Assembly (NCBI GenBank): GCA_022702545.1
Contig: JAHRBC010000002.1
Location: forward strand, 8,246,001-8,310,000
Origin: Phycomyces nitens
Lineage: Eukaryota > Mucoromycota > Mucoromycetes > Mucorales > Phycomycetaceae
DNA length: 64,000 nt
Reading direction: 5' to 3'
Numbering within the stretch: the first letter of the stretch is position 1; each line of letters starts with the position of its first letter. Shown here piece by piece: positions 30,505-41,902 of this stretch. A model generated the notes under the pieces. It did not search any database. It saw nothing but the letters and a program-made list of their open reading frames with translations, and had not been told where the DNA came from. The position numbers and the translations under genes were made by a program.

Positions 30505-30612
30505 CAAGATTTAAGGATTGCACCAGAAGCGAATAGTACAGTGAATCAAGTAAACAAAGTGAACATATGAAAAATACTATTTTGAAGTCAATCTGATACA
30601 GCCCAATAAAAA
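30505..30612 (+). promoter_or_regulatory. Upstream module shared with gene F
   Basis: About 105 bp resemble 45525-45630 in the same orientation relative to the downstream gene (shared AAGGATTGCACCA, then TTCAAGT/ATCAAGT with AACAAAGT, then TTTTG and GTCAATC(T/C)GATACA). It lies 170-280 bp upstream of gene B. It could be a common promoter or a dispersed repeat. Confidence 0.45.
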
Positions 30613-30781
30613 CCAAGAGGTATTGCCTCCTTACACAAAAAAAGGCTCTTTTGGTAGTAGCTATAAAATCCCACCACGCATGAGTTAATGTCGCGTTCCT
30701 TTGCCTCATATCCATCACAATATAATGACTGAGAATTACTTTCAAAGCTCTTTTGATCACAAAATAAAGAATAAGCTTTAT

Positions 30782-32946
30782 ATGAAGGGTGAGGCGCTTA
30801 TTCCTTCAGAAAAATTTTATCGCATACGTTTTATTTTCATTTTTATTTACCATCTGTATAGATTTTTGGACCTCTGAACCATACGATTGGACCCTCACAA
30901 ATTATTTGTCCAAGTTAATTGCCCACGACCCTGCACTCAGCAGACGTAGCGCATCCAATAGACTCATTAAGGATTCTACGATAATCAAAAAGCATGTGAT
31001 ATCAGGCACAATCGCCGAGACAATGGCAAATTCGATGGCATCCAGTTTACAAGTCAGTATACTTTATTTTTTCAGTTCATCATAATTATTATTATTACTA
31101 CTGTTGCTGACGAGTGTTTATAGAATTCGAGGGGAAAACAAACGTTTAACGAGTTTTTTGTCGGCCATGCTGGGAGAATGACTAAAGAGACGTTGAAATA
31201 TAATTTTCAAAAGGTGACATGAATACCACATATTCCAGCATTTGGTGAAATTAAACACGCATACTCACTTTTATGTCAATGAATCTATAGACTCGATTAA
31301 GAAGTTCTATGGCTGAAAAAGTGGCCAATGAAGAAGAACAAGAAAATTCTAGGAAACGACCTATGGATGACAACGATTGCGAAGAAGGTCCAAGTCGCCG
31401 TACTAGGACAAGTAAAAGGAAGGAGATTGCCGTGATTGATGACAATCAAATCAGCAAACAAGGCGATGGCAATAGCCATATCAACTATGGTAGTGATAAA
31501 AGGGGTGATATCTGGGAAGAATGGAAAGAATTCCTTGACGATCAGAAAAATAATAAAGGCTTCATGCACCTGAGATAAAAAGAGTACTATGTAGCAGCAT
31601 TTACCTGCCCTTACTTTTTATTACATTTAGCCCAGAAATGCACAATGTGATTTGGTATGGCAAGCTGGTTCGGCGACGAAGCTGTCTGGTTCCTGAGCTA
31701 TACGACAAGCTAAATCAGGAAATACAGCCAATCAAAATTCAGGATATTAGCCCATGTCTTTTTGACATGTCCGTGGCTATATTCGATGCGGTATGTCTCT
31801 ATAGTCATTGAGTTGGGAATAAGAAAATCTAACTCTACTAGTATTATAGGAATCTATCACAGAAATGCAAAGTTGCATTGAGGATCTCAACTGTGCTGTG
31901 ATGGATGATCCGATCCTTGTTGCCGAAAGAAAATTAATTGTTGACATTTGTCGCAATTTGTAAGTAAATGTAGTAAAGACTTGAAGATGTACTCAATTGC
32001 AATGCCTTTTTTTAGGAGCGACTATGTGTATGATGATTGTGGCATACAAGTTCTTCAAAAGTCGGAATCATGCTACCGATCATACCTTTTTGACAGCTGC
32101 GTAAAGGCCACAACCAAATATCTACGCAGTGTCAATCACAATGTCACATTCTTTCCAGGAGAGATTGAGCTCGATGCCATGACAGCTCAACTGCAGTTGA
32201 AAGGAATAAATGACCATCGGTATAAGTACAATTCTGATGGAACCCTCAAAGCCAATGATTTCGCATATGCTGAAATCCTCTTGACTGAGGTATCGTCTGG
32301 CTATGGGTCAAACAACGCCGGAAAAATCAGCTTTGACCATTATAAAGCTATGTTTGGTATGTTGGCAATGGTACGAACCGTGGCGTTGGGATACAACAAC
32401 GCATCGTTCAACGCTTTCACCAAATTAAAGATCCATTTCCTGCATGCCCATGGTAAGTGATTTGTGCAAAATTATGTTCAAGCGTATTTGGTGCTCAAAG
32501 CTGTACTCTTACTCTACATAGGCAGGTCCATCAGACATTGGACAATGTCCACACCTGCACCTGGTATTTATATAATGACCAAAGAACAGAGGGTGGATGT
32601 TCCTGTCAGTTTTTCTGAAAAGGACATCACACTTGATCCCTTCCTCTGTTTCTTCAAGACACTTGCTGTAAGTTGGATGCCACAAGTACATGACTTGAAT
32701 AAAGAAATAATTTATTAACTCACAGTATTGGTTTTGGAAATATAGGTTGCTTGTGAGAATACCCTCGCAGCATTGAAAGAAATCAAGCAAGAGCACAAGA
32801 CAGCCTCCCGTTCAAAGGACAAGAAGCACAACTCACTCTGCAAAATCATTAATCCGGTGATAATCCGCCTAAATGAAAAAAAGCATGCGAGTATTGTAGC
32901 GGAGCATGGTCCTTTGAGTGTACCCAGCAGTCCAACAAGCGACTAG
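30782..32946 (+). CDS. Gene B: nine-exon lineage-specific protein, one splice donor apparently mutated
   Basis: Model: exons 30782-30788, 30862-31052, 31124-31213, 31291-31574, 31631-31790, 31850-31959, 32016-32452, 32522-32667, 32746-32946. The frame is consistent at every junction. The donor after exon 4 reads ATAAAA at 31575 instead of GTAAAA; unspliced, the intron gives an immediate TAA. Peptides include DFWTSEPYDWTLTNYLS, an acidic/basic nuclear-type stretch (ENSRKRPMDDNDCEEG, SRRTRTSKRKE), SCLVPELYDKLNQE, SCYRSYLFDSCVKATTKYL, FFPGEIELDAMTAQL and RHWTMSTPAPGIYIMTKEQ. The segment DG..KANDF then LLTEVSSG may be a degenerate nuclease-like D...E-x-S core. I know similar conserved hypothetical proteins in Mucorales; function unknown. 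If the donor is dead this is a young pseudogene. Confidence 0.65.
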
Positions 32947-33390
32947 ACTGTATATCTCACAATATGATTACCTTCTTGTATTTTATCTTCAGCATGATTA
33001 TCTTCCTTACCTATAATAAATATCCAGTGGCAATAACTCCATGTTATTTTATCAAACTATCTATATATTCTCACTTCACATTGTGCTGCCTTGTCAATAA
33101 CAAATCCCACTGCAAAAAACATCTCATTTCACTTTTTGATATACCAATCGAATAAAGGGAGTTGTATTATCGGGCTGGGATCCAGTAGAATTATGTTCAA
33201 GAGTGATGGAACAATGAGTTCCGAATCAAGAACAGGAATCGCACAAAGGGTGTAGGGTATCTGGTCAAGGTAAGGGAGGGCAATGACTCTATCCAAAGTC
33301 TGGTTGGGTCGAGTGAAGGGATTATTGGTTACTCGCTTGTTGTCTCGAAACAAGCATCTCCTTATTTTTCCCTGTGACAGTAAATCGGAA
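32947..33390. other. No supported feature
   Basis: A spacer between gene B and MULE copy 2. The phrase GCATCTCCTTATTTTTC just before the left TIR also precedes the left TIR of copy 1, so the true MULE ends may lie slightly further out. Confidence 0.4.
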
Positions 33391-35820
33391 CGTCTATATT
33401 TCCTGGTAGTTTTTAAACCATTACCCGAAAATGTGGCTGTCAATATTTTTTCCCATTTTGGATTGTTATTTTTTGAAACAAATATTTTCAATAGAATACA
33501 CGTCTCTATCAAAACACTTATTCACCAACAATGTCTATTAACTCCAACACTCCAACTGCCGATACTGTTTATAATTTGGAAACAATTTCCCAGGCTTTGG
33601 AATGTTCTTCCATCCCAGGAATAATGACAATTAGACTAGGCAACTCTATCAAGGTCCAAACTTCGGAGTGGAAGGAATGCCTCACAGAGATTGAAGAAGC
33701 TTGTGCTGTTAAGTGGATTATCCGTAATTTCAACAAGCAACAAGCCAACATCACTGCAGAAGAAGCCATATCGACTGGCATTAGATTATGCTTCTCTCAA
33801 GAGTATTCTTGCCATCGCGCTGGAACGTATGAATCAAAGGCTGTTTCCCGTGTGGTTCAAAAGAGAACCAAGAAAAACAAGTGTCCTGCTCTTCTTCGAG
33901 TCAAGGGTTACTTTAAGACACCTGATTTTTATGAGATTTCCATCATCAAAGATCATACCAATCATATCCCTGGTGATATTCAAGATGAATCCGTACTCTT
34001 CCTCTTGCAAAGAAGTATTTACATGAGTTAGTTCAGCAATTGGAGAATTCATCAAAGTCAGCAAGCCAGATCAGAATTGATATGTTGAAAGCAATAGACA
34101 GATATAGAAGAAACTCGGAAAGAAAGGTCAACTACTATGATATCTGGAACTTAATGAACAAGGTAAATATTATAAAGCTTAAAACTGTTCATTTAATAAC
34201 TTGTGCTTTTATCTTATAGATCAACAAGAAGCTTTACCACTTTGGTAAAGATCAAATGGTTTCATTCATGATCTAGATTAATGAAAAGCTTCCTGCTTTA
34301 GATTTTATTATCTTTAAGGCAAACACCAGTTACTCGCCTGATCCATCAGCATTTGGATTTGGATTTGCTTCACCTACCCAACAAACCAAGATGAGAAATG
34401 CAACTTCGTTTTGCCTGGATGCTACACATAGTATTTCGAGCAATGTGAATGAAGTAATTTATACTTTACTAGTCCGTGATGAAGAAATTGGTAGAGGGTG
34501 GCCAGTTGCCTTTATGGTAACTAATGATAAAACAGTTGGGCCAATTGTTCAATGCTTACAGTCCCTAAAGTCATCATTTTTGCTCGTCAATCCTCAACAG
34601 TTCACCATTGATTGTTGTGCTGCTGAAGTCCACGCAATTCAAACAGCATTCCCCAACAGTCAGATCCAGTTCTGCATTTTCCATGTCACTCAAGCATGGA
34701 ATAGAAAGCTATCTGATTCAGTGAAAATTCCTGGATCACTTCCTTCAGAAGCACGCGTTTTACGTGGTGCAATGATGAAATGTCTTCAGGCAATCATTTA
34801 TGAGGAAGATATGGATCTATTCCATCAAAAGATTGCCCAATTCAATGAAGACTTTGACGATCAAAAAGTATTTTTAAACTACTTTGAAAAGAACTGGTGT
34901 ACAGAGGCGAAGTTCAAGATATGGAGTAGAGCATACCATGAACGACAATTCTCTCATATGCTCACAAACAACTATATCGAATCGTGGCATAATCAGTTAA
35001 AAACAGTTTTCATGAAGAGATCACGAAACAAGCGCCTTGATAAACTTGTTTTTATTCTTGTCCATGATGTCGAATATTATCTCACGCAAGAATATGAAAG
35101 AGTCATGTCAAACAATGGTGCCATGAGCTCTTTCACTAGGCAACAGAGAATTCGAGAGATGGAAGCTGAAGAAGTTGATGATGATGAAAGAGAAACTAGG
35201 ATTGTCTCTCCTGTTTCTGGTGAGAGTGTCCACTGGCAGGTGCAGTCATTTGTAGATGACAACACGGCGTATATTGTTGAAACTGCAGATCCCAATTTGA
35301 TCATTTCGTGCACCTGTTTTGATTTTGAAAGAAGACACAAACCATGCAAACATATGTATTTGTTGAAAATGCATACAAACTACTCTCTAGTATTTTTACC
35401 ATCATCTATTACCACTATCCCTACAACTGTCACATCTCCTGATCCTACTCCCAAAACAACTACACCTGATACACGCACAGCAACAATTATCGAACAATGT
35501 ATCAATATCACCCAAACACTTCGATATTCTAATCAAGATCTCTTAAGTATGGGAGAGTACATATCAGAAGAAGAAGCTCAAATTATATTTGACTCATACC
35601 AACGTTCTCTTCAAGCTTTCCAAGATTTAAAAAACAAATATGATGTTAATTTTCGTAGATCACATACACAACAATAAATATATACTCTTTACTTTTTGAA
35701 TAAAAACATTAAAAATTGAAACAATTTCAAAATCACTTATAAATTATAAACTTTCTTATTTCCTGGTAGTTAAGCCACATTTTCGGGTAATAATTTAAAA
35801 ACTACCAGGAAATATAGACG
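33391..35820 (+). mobile_element. Mutator-like element (MULE), copy 2
   Basis: Terminal inverted repeats lie at 33391-33435 and about 35774-35820 (CGTCTATATTTCCTGGTAGT at the outer edge). It carries a transposase on the plus strand. It is the better preserved of the two MULE copies and is inverted relative to copy 1, about 14 kb away. Confidence 0.82.
33531..35677 (+). pseudogene. MULE transposase, copy 2
   Basis: The N-terminal ORF (33531-34031) shifts frame after GDIQDE and continues as AKKYLHELVQQLENSS. A GT..AG intron lies at about 34162-34219. A TAG follows VSFMI near 34274. From MRNATSFCLDATHSISSN (34391) the catalytic domain is open for 428 codons: DATHS (first acidic site), FTIDCCAAEVHAIQTAF, FCIFHVTQAWNRKLSD, NNYIESWHNQLK and the SWIM finger CTCFDFERRHKPCKHMYLL, which binds zinc and DNA. 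Both the TAG and the frameshift are also in copy 1, so they predate the split of the two copies. Confidence 0.78.
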
Positions 35821-36380
35821 TTCCTATTTTTCTGGCTCGGACTGAGCAGTCTGTCCGTAGGAAGCGACGTGGGGCTCGCCCCAAATCAATAGCTAATTGT
35901 ACCTCCTTTGGAAAACTAGAATATGAAATAGGGTCACGGACCAACTAAATAAAAACAGTTCTTTCTCGTTGTTTATTTTGGAGGGTATCTTGGATAGAAC
36001 CCTAGATTGACATTGAGACGATTGGAGCTATTCTGATTCTGTATTCTTGAAATTGCACTATACTGGTTCCGAGAAACCATAACGTAGGCCTTCCCCTCTG
36101 ATACCTGAGAATATTATCCCATACCGCCCATTTCATACCTCGACCGGCTGCGACCAGCATCCACGCTGTTCCCCACCATTAATCTTACCCAAGCCCCTCT
36201 TACCTATTCTCTGTTCTTGAGTCGGAAACTTCCTCTTCCATAACTCAATCTATTACTTCTTGATCCCATCCCAACATTACATTACACCTCTCTTAAAATC
36301 AATCATTTGTAAATCACATGACTTACGATCGGAGTCCTATTCTTTGAGCCATTTTATTTTTTTTAAAAAAAAACCCCAAT
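35821..36380. other. No supported feature
   Basis: Intergenic sequence with no ORF or repeat I can support. Confidence 0.4.
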
Positions 36381-36383
36381 TGC

Positions 36384-36500
36384 CAGTGAAGTCAACGACT
36401 GAACCAAACCGGTAAATTAGTAATCAGTCAAGTCGACGACTGAACCAAACCTGTAAATCAGTAATCAGTCAAGTCATCTACTGAACCAAACCAGTAGACC
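36384..36500. repeat. ~41-bp tandem repeat, about 3 copies
   Basis: The unit contains CAGTCAAGTCGACGACTGAA then CCAAACC(G/T)GTAAAT and CAGTAAT. Three diverged copies end just upstream of gene E, so they may be part of its promoter region. Confidence 0.75.
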
Positions 36501-36634
36501 TCTTATATAAAATCATATAATTAGGGTTTTGTAGTAGAACCAGATATTTCTTTCTGCCTGTAGTTGGGAGGTAATCAGGGAACCCTCAGAGACCCCTCAG
36601 AGAACGGGCGTAGCTCGTCTTTCTTTAATAACAA

Positions 36635-38327
36635 ATGGATATTGATCCCAAGCATAAAGAAGGTAAATAGACATATAATTCATTTTTATTTTTATTTTTG
36701 ACACATATTGCTAAATATACTATAGTTGTATGCCCTGTGCTCTTGCGACTAAGAATAAATGATACAGTCAGAGTCAAACAAGTCATTTCTGAATTGGAAG
36801 ATCTTATTGTCAAAGACTATTCTCCTGAAACACCACTCAATGCATTTAAAGGTGCCTGGCTGAACAGAATCGAAGGATGCGCTAAATTATTAAAGTTGAA
36901 ACTGGCAAGTAAAGAAACACTACTTTTTGTTCTGGGATAATAAAGCTTTTTTTTAGGACAAAAGATACTATTCTTTTAAAAGGATCAAGCACAGAATCTC
37001 AAATAAACTTGGCGAAACTATAGATTCCTCTTCAAGATCAACTACAACAACCTCGACTTCTTCAAAAAAGTCCGAATTGAAAGCGCCTTTTAATGATGAG
37101 TTGAAACAAACGTTTGTGTCCAATTTCAATAAATTGGATAGAAATCACTTTTGGTATTTGGATCCCACAGAACTCCCATCGGTATCAGTTGAAGAAAGAC
37201 TATTTGATTACGGTTTAAAGTGTCAATACCTCCAGTAAGATTTCCAGAAACACCAACAATTTCAGGAGCTATTTACTTATATATATGTATATATTCTTTA
37301 GTCCTATCCATTCATTCATTATAGACCTTGGTGATTTGACTTTGAAAGAAATATTTACCGAAAATGAACTTTTGAAAATACAAGAGTTTGGCAGTTCCTT
37401 GCTGGTACATCCTATCGATGAAACCATTGGCCCTGGATTGTCAAAATTGGGAGAAATGGTAAGATGGATAAAGATTTGATACTGGCTTCTTTTTTTATCT
37501 CACATTTTGATACCTAATTAAGAAAGATATATTCAAAGTCCATGATTATTTCCGAAAATTGGATTATCACCCTCTTTCAGATCACCTTGTTGCTTGGCTG
37601 GCAATGTCAATCACAACTACTTCCTTCAGTTTCTTGGGAAATGAGCCTCTAGGCACCTTCCTTGAATCCGATAACTTGTACCGTTCATGGGATTTTGTGA
37701 ACACTATATGCTTTTATTCAAAAATCGAGGCTAATAGTAAGCCCATAAATTCGAAAAGAAAACTTTCGTCGATAGAAGAAGTATCACGAAAGGCCACAGG
37801 TCGAAAGATGGATTCTATATATGTCGGTGCAGATATGGAATTGGGAGCTTTGGAGATTGGAGGCGGAAAAACCAATGACACCAAAGATTTGAAAGATGGC
37901 TACCTTAAATTGCCAACTGTGATGAAAGACATGCTGAACGATATAGTAGACAAGTATCCTACTATAAAAGAAAAAGTAAACATTGTTGGCTATAATATCC
38001 AAGGTAAATACTCACATTAATAAGCATCTCGACTTGAATTTACTGATGAACTTGTTAGATAACCAACTTTCCTACATGAACATGGATACTCCAAAAGGAT
38101 ATATCACTCGTATCAGACGTTTAAAGCAATTGCCTTATCCTACCTCTTCTCAAGATTATACTGCTAGAATGCCTGCTTTATTGACGATTGCATACAATGG
38201 ATTTAAAACCATGAACGACACATTAGCCGCAATCCAATCTTCTAAGAGCCAAATACTCTCAGTAATTCATTCTGGCAATACTTTTATTCTTCCTCCAACT
38301 ATAAAGCCAAGCAAAGCTACCACATAA
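36635..38327 (+). CDS. Gene E: paralogue of gene D
   Basis: A spliced gene from ATG 36635 (MDIDPKHKE) to TAA near 38325; the frame is intact across about six introns. One intron starts with GCAAGT (near 36904), a GC..AG intron. Peptides parallel gene D: FWYLDPTELPSVSVEERLF, HSFIIDLGDLTLKEIFTE, PLSDHLVAWLAMSITTTSF, then GRKMDSIYVGADMELGALE followed by IGGG, YLKLPTVMKDMLND, and a C-terminus with YMNMDTPKGYITRIRRLKQL. The E and Lys spacing of the gene D motif (GAGEAGK) is altered to GALEIGGG, so the predicted active-site Lys is lost. It may be a catalytically dead paralogue. Function unknown. Confidence 0.68.
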
Positions 38328-38859
38328 AAAGCATCAGAATCAAATTTCAGTCTATATTTCTCGAATATTATACCAATTTTCTTATTGATAATTATGAATA
38401 AGAACAGTTTTATGGCTGGTAAAATAATATGGTTATAGTTTTTCCCGCTATTACGCTCCCTACCAAGAAAACAACAAACATATGGATTACTACGTCAGAC
38501 TTACTCCAATGCAGCCAACAAAGCTGTTACTTGCTCTTGCACCACTTTACCCACTGGTTCCTCTGCTCCTAACACCTATGATAACACCTAGAGAAAAGGC
38601 CCTTCATTATCTTTTTTCTCTTGGTTGGGGGTGGCCTTATTCATATTTAGTGTAATTCCACCACTGCTCTCGGATTCTATCTGATTGACCAAGCTGGCTG
38701 CAAACGCACTTGCAATCTGGGATTCCCTTTAATGGCCAAACAATACTTGCCGCACCTGCTATTTTTTCTTCCTACAAGCTTCTGCTTCTGAGCGTGTGCT
38801 AACTATCTCTTTACGGTTTTCCTCATTTTGATATACTCGGTGCCAACCTCACCCAATAT
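38328..38859. other. No supported feature
   Basis: Intergenic sequence up to the left end of DIRS element 3; only chance ORFs. Confidence 0.4.
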
Positions 38860-38924
38860 ATTGTGTGTTCTTTGTAACACAATGGTTGTTGCCTCCTCCT
38901 CTCCAACTCCTTCTGATGTGGTAT

Positions 38925-38993
38925 TGGCTCTCCGAGCCGCGCTTTATTTAATAGTAAATTTTTTTATATCCTTAATCTCCACATCTTTCCAAG
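38925..38993. repeat. DIRS-3 left inverted terminal repeat
   Basis: Matches 43612-43680 in inverse orientation (GGCTCTCCGAGCCGCGCTTT at the outer edge, one difference). Confidence 0.85.
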
Positions 38994-39015
38994 CCGCGCA
39001 TCGTGGATACCTTAA

Positions 39016-39876
39016 ATGAATGTCAATGAACTCACAAGTGCACAAATCACCGAGCTCCTGGAGCTCGCCCGCAAGCTCAAGGTCCAAGAAAATTCACGAG
39101 ACCGATTGGCCACCTATGAACTCCCACAGGAGATCCTTGATGACATGGAGACCACTTCCCGTAAGGGGCTCAAAGGAAATCTCCAGAGATTTGCCAAAGA
39201 TGCTCTCACCTATGAGGGAGGAAGCTGGACAAAGGGAGGAAGCTGGACAAAGGGTGGAGCCATTAACAAAGACTTCATCCCAGAACTCAAAAGGTCTCAC
39301 GTGGACACCCTTACAGTCGTACAGGGTAGATACAAAGAGGCTGACAAGCTTAGGACAACTGCAAGCATTGCCACAGAAATCTTTGATGATCTCAAAGCTT
39401 TCATTGCAGGGGACCAATCCAAAGACATGCTCCAAGAAGTCCTCGAAAAGACACGCCGCCTGGCCATCTATGGCTATGCTGCAGCAAAGTATGCCGACGA
39501 AGACACAAAAGACATTGTCGTACGTTCTCTCAACCTCCCTGCCAAAGTCAGGCACCTTGATGATGATGAAGACGAAGGAGACCGAGAGCTGGTCTTCTCT
39601 GCCGACATGGTCCAGCAGATCCACAAATACAATTATGAGGAATCTATCCTCAAAGCTGCTACTTCCACTCGATCAAGCAACTCGAATGGATATCACCGAG
39701 GAAACCATGGAAAACGTGGCCAGGGGTTTCACCGGGGAAGAGGTTTCCCAAACAGTCGGAAATCAACTTTTGCAACTCAGACCAGGGGTGGACATCAGCA
39801 AAATCACTCCTCCAGCCCAGGCAACAGCCAAGGACAGTCCCAGCAACAGTCTTACCAGCCACAATCAAACCAGTAA
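39016..39876 (+). CDS. DIRS-3 gag-like ORF1
   Basis: Intact, 286 codons. NVNELTSAQITELLELARKL starts a helical region, followed by NKDFIPELKRSHVDTLTVV, KTRRLAIYGYAAAKYADE, LVFSADMVQQIHKYN, and a Gly/Arg/Gln-rich tail. A 21-bp tandem duplication repeats GGSWTKG, absent from the other two elements. The RT frame overlaps the end without an obvious ATG, so expression may need a frameshift or reinitiation. Confidence 0.8.
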   Translation: MNVNELTSAQITELLELARKLKVQENSRDRLATYELPQEILDDMETTSRKGLKGNLQRFAKDALTYEGGSWTKGGSWTKGGAINKDFIPELKRSHVDTLTVVQGRYKEADKLRTTASIATEIFDDLKAFIAGDQSKDMLQEVLEKTRRLAIYGYAAAKYADEDTKDIVVRSLNLPAKVRHLDDDEDEGDRELVFSADMVQQIHKYNYEESILKAATSTRSSNSNGYHRGNHGKRGQGFHRGRGFPNSRKSTFATQTRGGHQQNHSSSPGNSQGQSQQQSYQPQSNQ

Positions 39877-41206
39877 TTGTCCCAGTCCCTCAGGACCACT
39901 ATACCGTACCTCTCGATGGGATCCCACCAGGAGGCCGGCTAGGTTGTTTTGTAGAAGCATGGAAGAGCTTGACAAATCACCAATGGCCAAAGACGGTCAT
40001 AGAGGAGGGATTCCGTGTCCAATGGACGAAGACACCACGCCCATGGAAAAACAAACCGTTTCGACTGTCCGAGGGAGACCAAAAGGAAGTCGATATTGCA
40101 GTCAACAAGTTCCTGCAGGCAGGCGTCGTCGAAAGTTCACCAAGCCAAAGCGTCGACTACTTGTCAAACATGTTCATCGTTCACGAAACAGACAAGAAGC
40201 GCCCCATACTCGACTGCAAATCAATCAATCAATATGTTCAATGCGAACACTTCAAGATGGAGGGTGTTCCCGCATTGAGAGATATGATAATGCCAAACGA
40301 TTTGATTACAAAGATCGATTTAAAGGATGCCTATGTGGTAGTACCGATTCACAAGGAATCTCGCCAATTTCTTTCGTTTCAACATCGTGGCAGGGTATAC
40401 CAATACCGTTCATTACCATTTGGTCTCAGTGTAGCACCGAGAGTCTTTTCCAAGCTCATGCAATACGCATTAGAGCCTCTGCGGCAGAAAGGGATCCGCC
40501 TGGTTTATTACCTGGACGACGTTTGCTTGCTGGGGAAAGACAAAGCCGAGATCGAGTTGAATACGAACCTAGTTCTACAACAATTAACTACATTGGGATT
40601 CATCATCAATTGGAAGAAAAGCGTCCTGACCCCGATGACCAAACAGGATTTTCTGGGATTCACATTCGACACCAAACGAATGATGGTAACAGTACCTCAA
40701 TTGAAACTCACAAAGCTCAAATCTCGACTCAAACAGGCAACGACACAGATCAGATCATGCCGTTGGATAGCTTCTCTTTTGGGGAAGATTACGGCGATGA
40801 TTCCAGCCATTGGGGATGCCTTACTGAAGATCCGATTCATGCAGAGAGACTTGGCAAGGGCATTGAAGAGCCACTCAGGGATATGGGAGGCACCTTGTCG
40901 ATTGACGAGGGAATCACAACAGGAGATTCAATGGTGGCACGAGTTGTCAGAAACCAAGAATGGATTGCCAATCCACCAGCCACAAGTACCACCGCCGAGT
41001 GTCACAGTGTATGTGGATGCGTCCGACACGGGCTGGGGAGTAACTTCGGAGCAGATGGAGACCTTAGGCTTCTGGAAACCTCAGGAAAAAGAACTGTCGA
41101 TCAATGTTCGCGAGCTCATGACCATCCTTTTTGCTGTGAAGCTCCACGCTCCAAGAAACAAAAAATCGACAATACAGATTTACTCGGACAACATAACAGC
41201 AATAAA

Positions 41207-41211
41207 GTATG
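41207..41211. repeat. 5-bp target site duplication GTATG (left)
   Basis: Identical to 41831-41835. Removing the LTR and one copy restores an uninterrupted RNase H frame, which proves the insertion. Confidence 0.85.
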
Positions 41212-41830
41212 TGTTGTAAATGAGTATTGATCACTGCTGAATCTGAGAGTAAGACTGAAGGATAAAATAATATCCTCAGCTATTCCAGTCAAACGGATCT
41301 GCCTTTATGAGATTATCCAATACACAGATCATCATACACATAATTGATTATTATTTATTATTATTATTGTTATCACCATAATATGGGATATACAGATATA
41401 CACATATTTATCTAATGGCATCATCATATTCCATCTACATATTTCGTTGATTATATGAATACTTGATTGAGAGACTACAACTACAATGAATTAATAATTC
41501 TAAAAACATTACCCAAGTATCTGGGTCGGAATATTAAAATATTACCAATAGCATAAATGCTCTTCTTTACCAAAGCTCTCTGGCTGATCTGACTGGAGAA
41601 GTATCATATCAATAGGTCTCTCTGGATCTTTCCAGAAAGACAATACTCCTGGAAGATGACTCATCGTGATAAATATTACCAAAGCATATACTGAATTATA
41701 AATCAGAAAACATATAAATATCAGTAGTTAGTTCTGTGTAGAAAGATAACCTTTTTCTTTTGAATAAACACCCTACACAAGTTCTCACGAATTCTTTCAT
41801 ATCTTTCCAAGTTTATTTCTACCCACAACA
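41212..41830 (+). mobile_element. Solo LTR (619 bp) nested in DIRS-3
   Basis: It begins TGTTGT and ends ACAACA, flanked by the 5-bp repeat GTATG. There is no internal coding sequence. A late AATAAAC (near 41763), followed by a CT-rich stretch, suggests plus orientation. It is what remains after recombination between the two LTRs of an LTR retrotransposon; the family (copia or gypsy) cannot be told. Confidence 0.88.
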
Positions 41831-41902
41831 GTATGCATCCAAGTCAGGGGGTACAGCATCAGCAATCCTATAGAGTATAGCACTGGAGATCAGAGAACTG
41901 GT

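Noticed and set aside
33391..35820. An 8-9 bp target duplication for the MULE copies
   Set aside because: I compared the flanks of both copies and found no convincing matching repeat; the outer borders may be a few bases off.
39020..41230. A 736-codon plus-strand ORF as a separate gene
   Set aside because: Same overlap phase in DIRS-3; the true coding frames are gag and RT.
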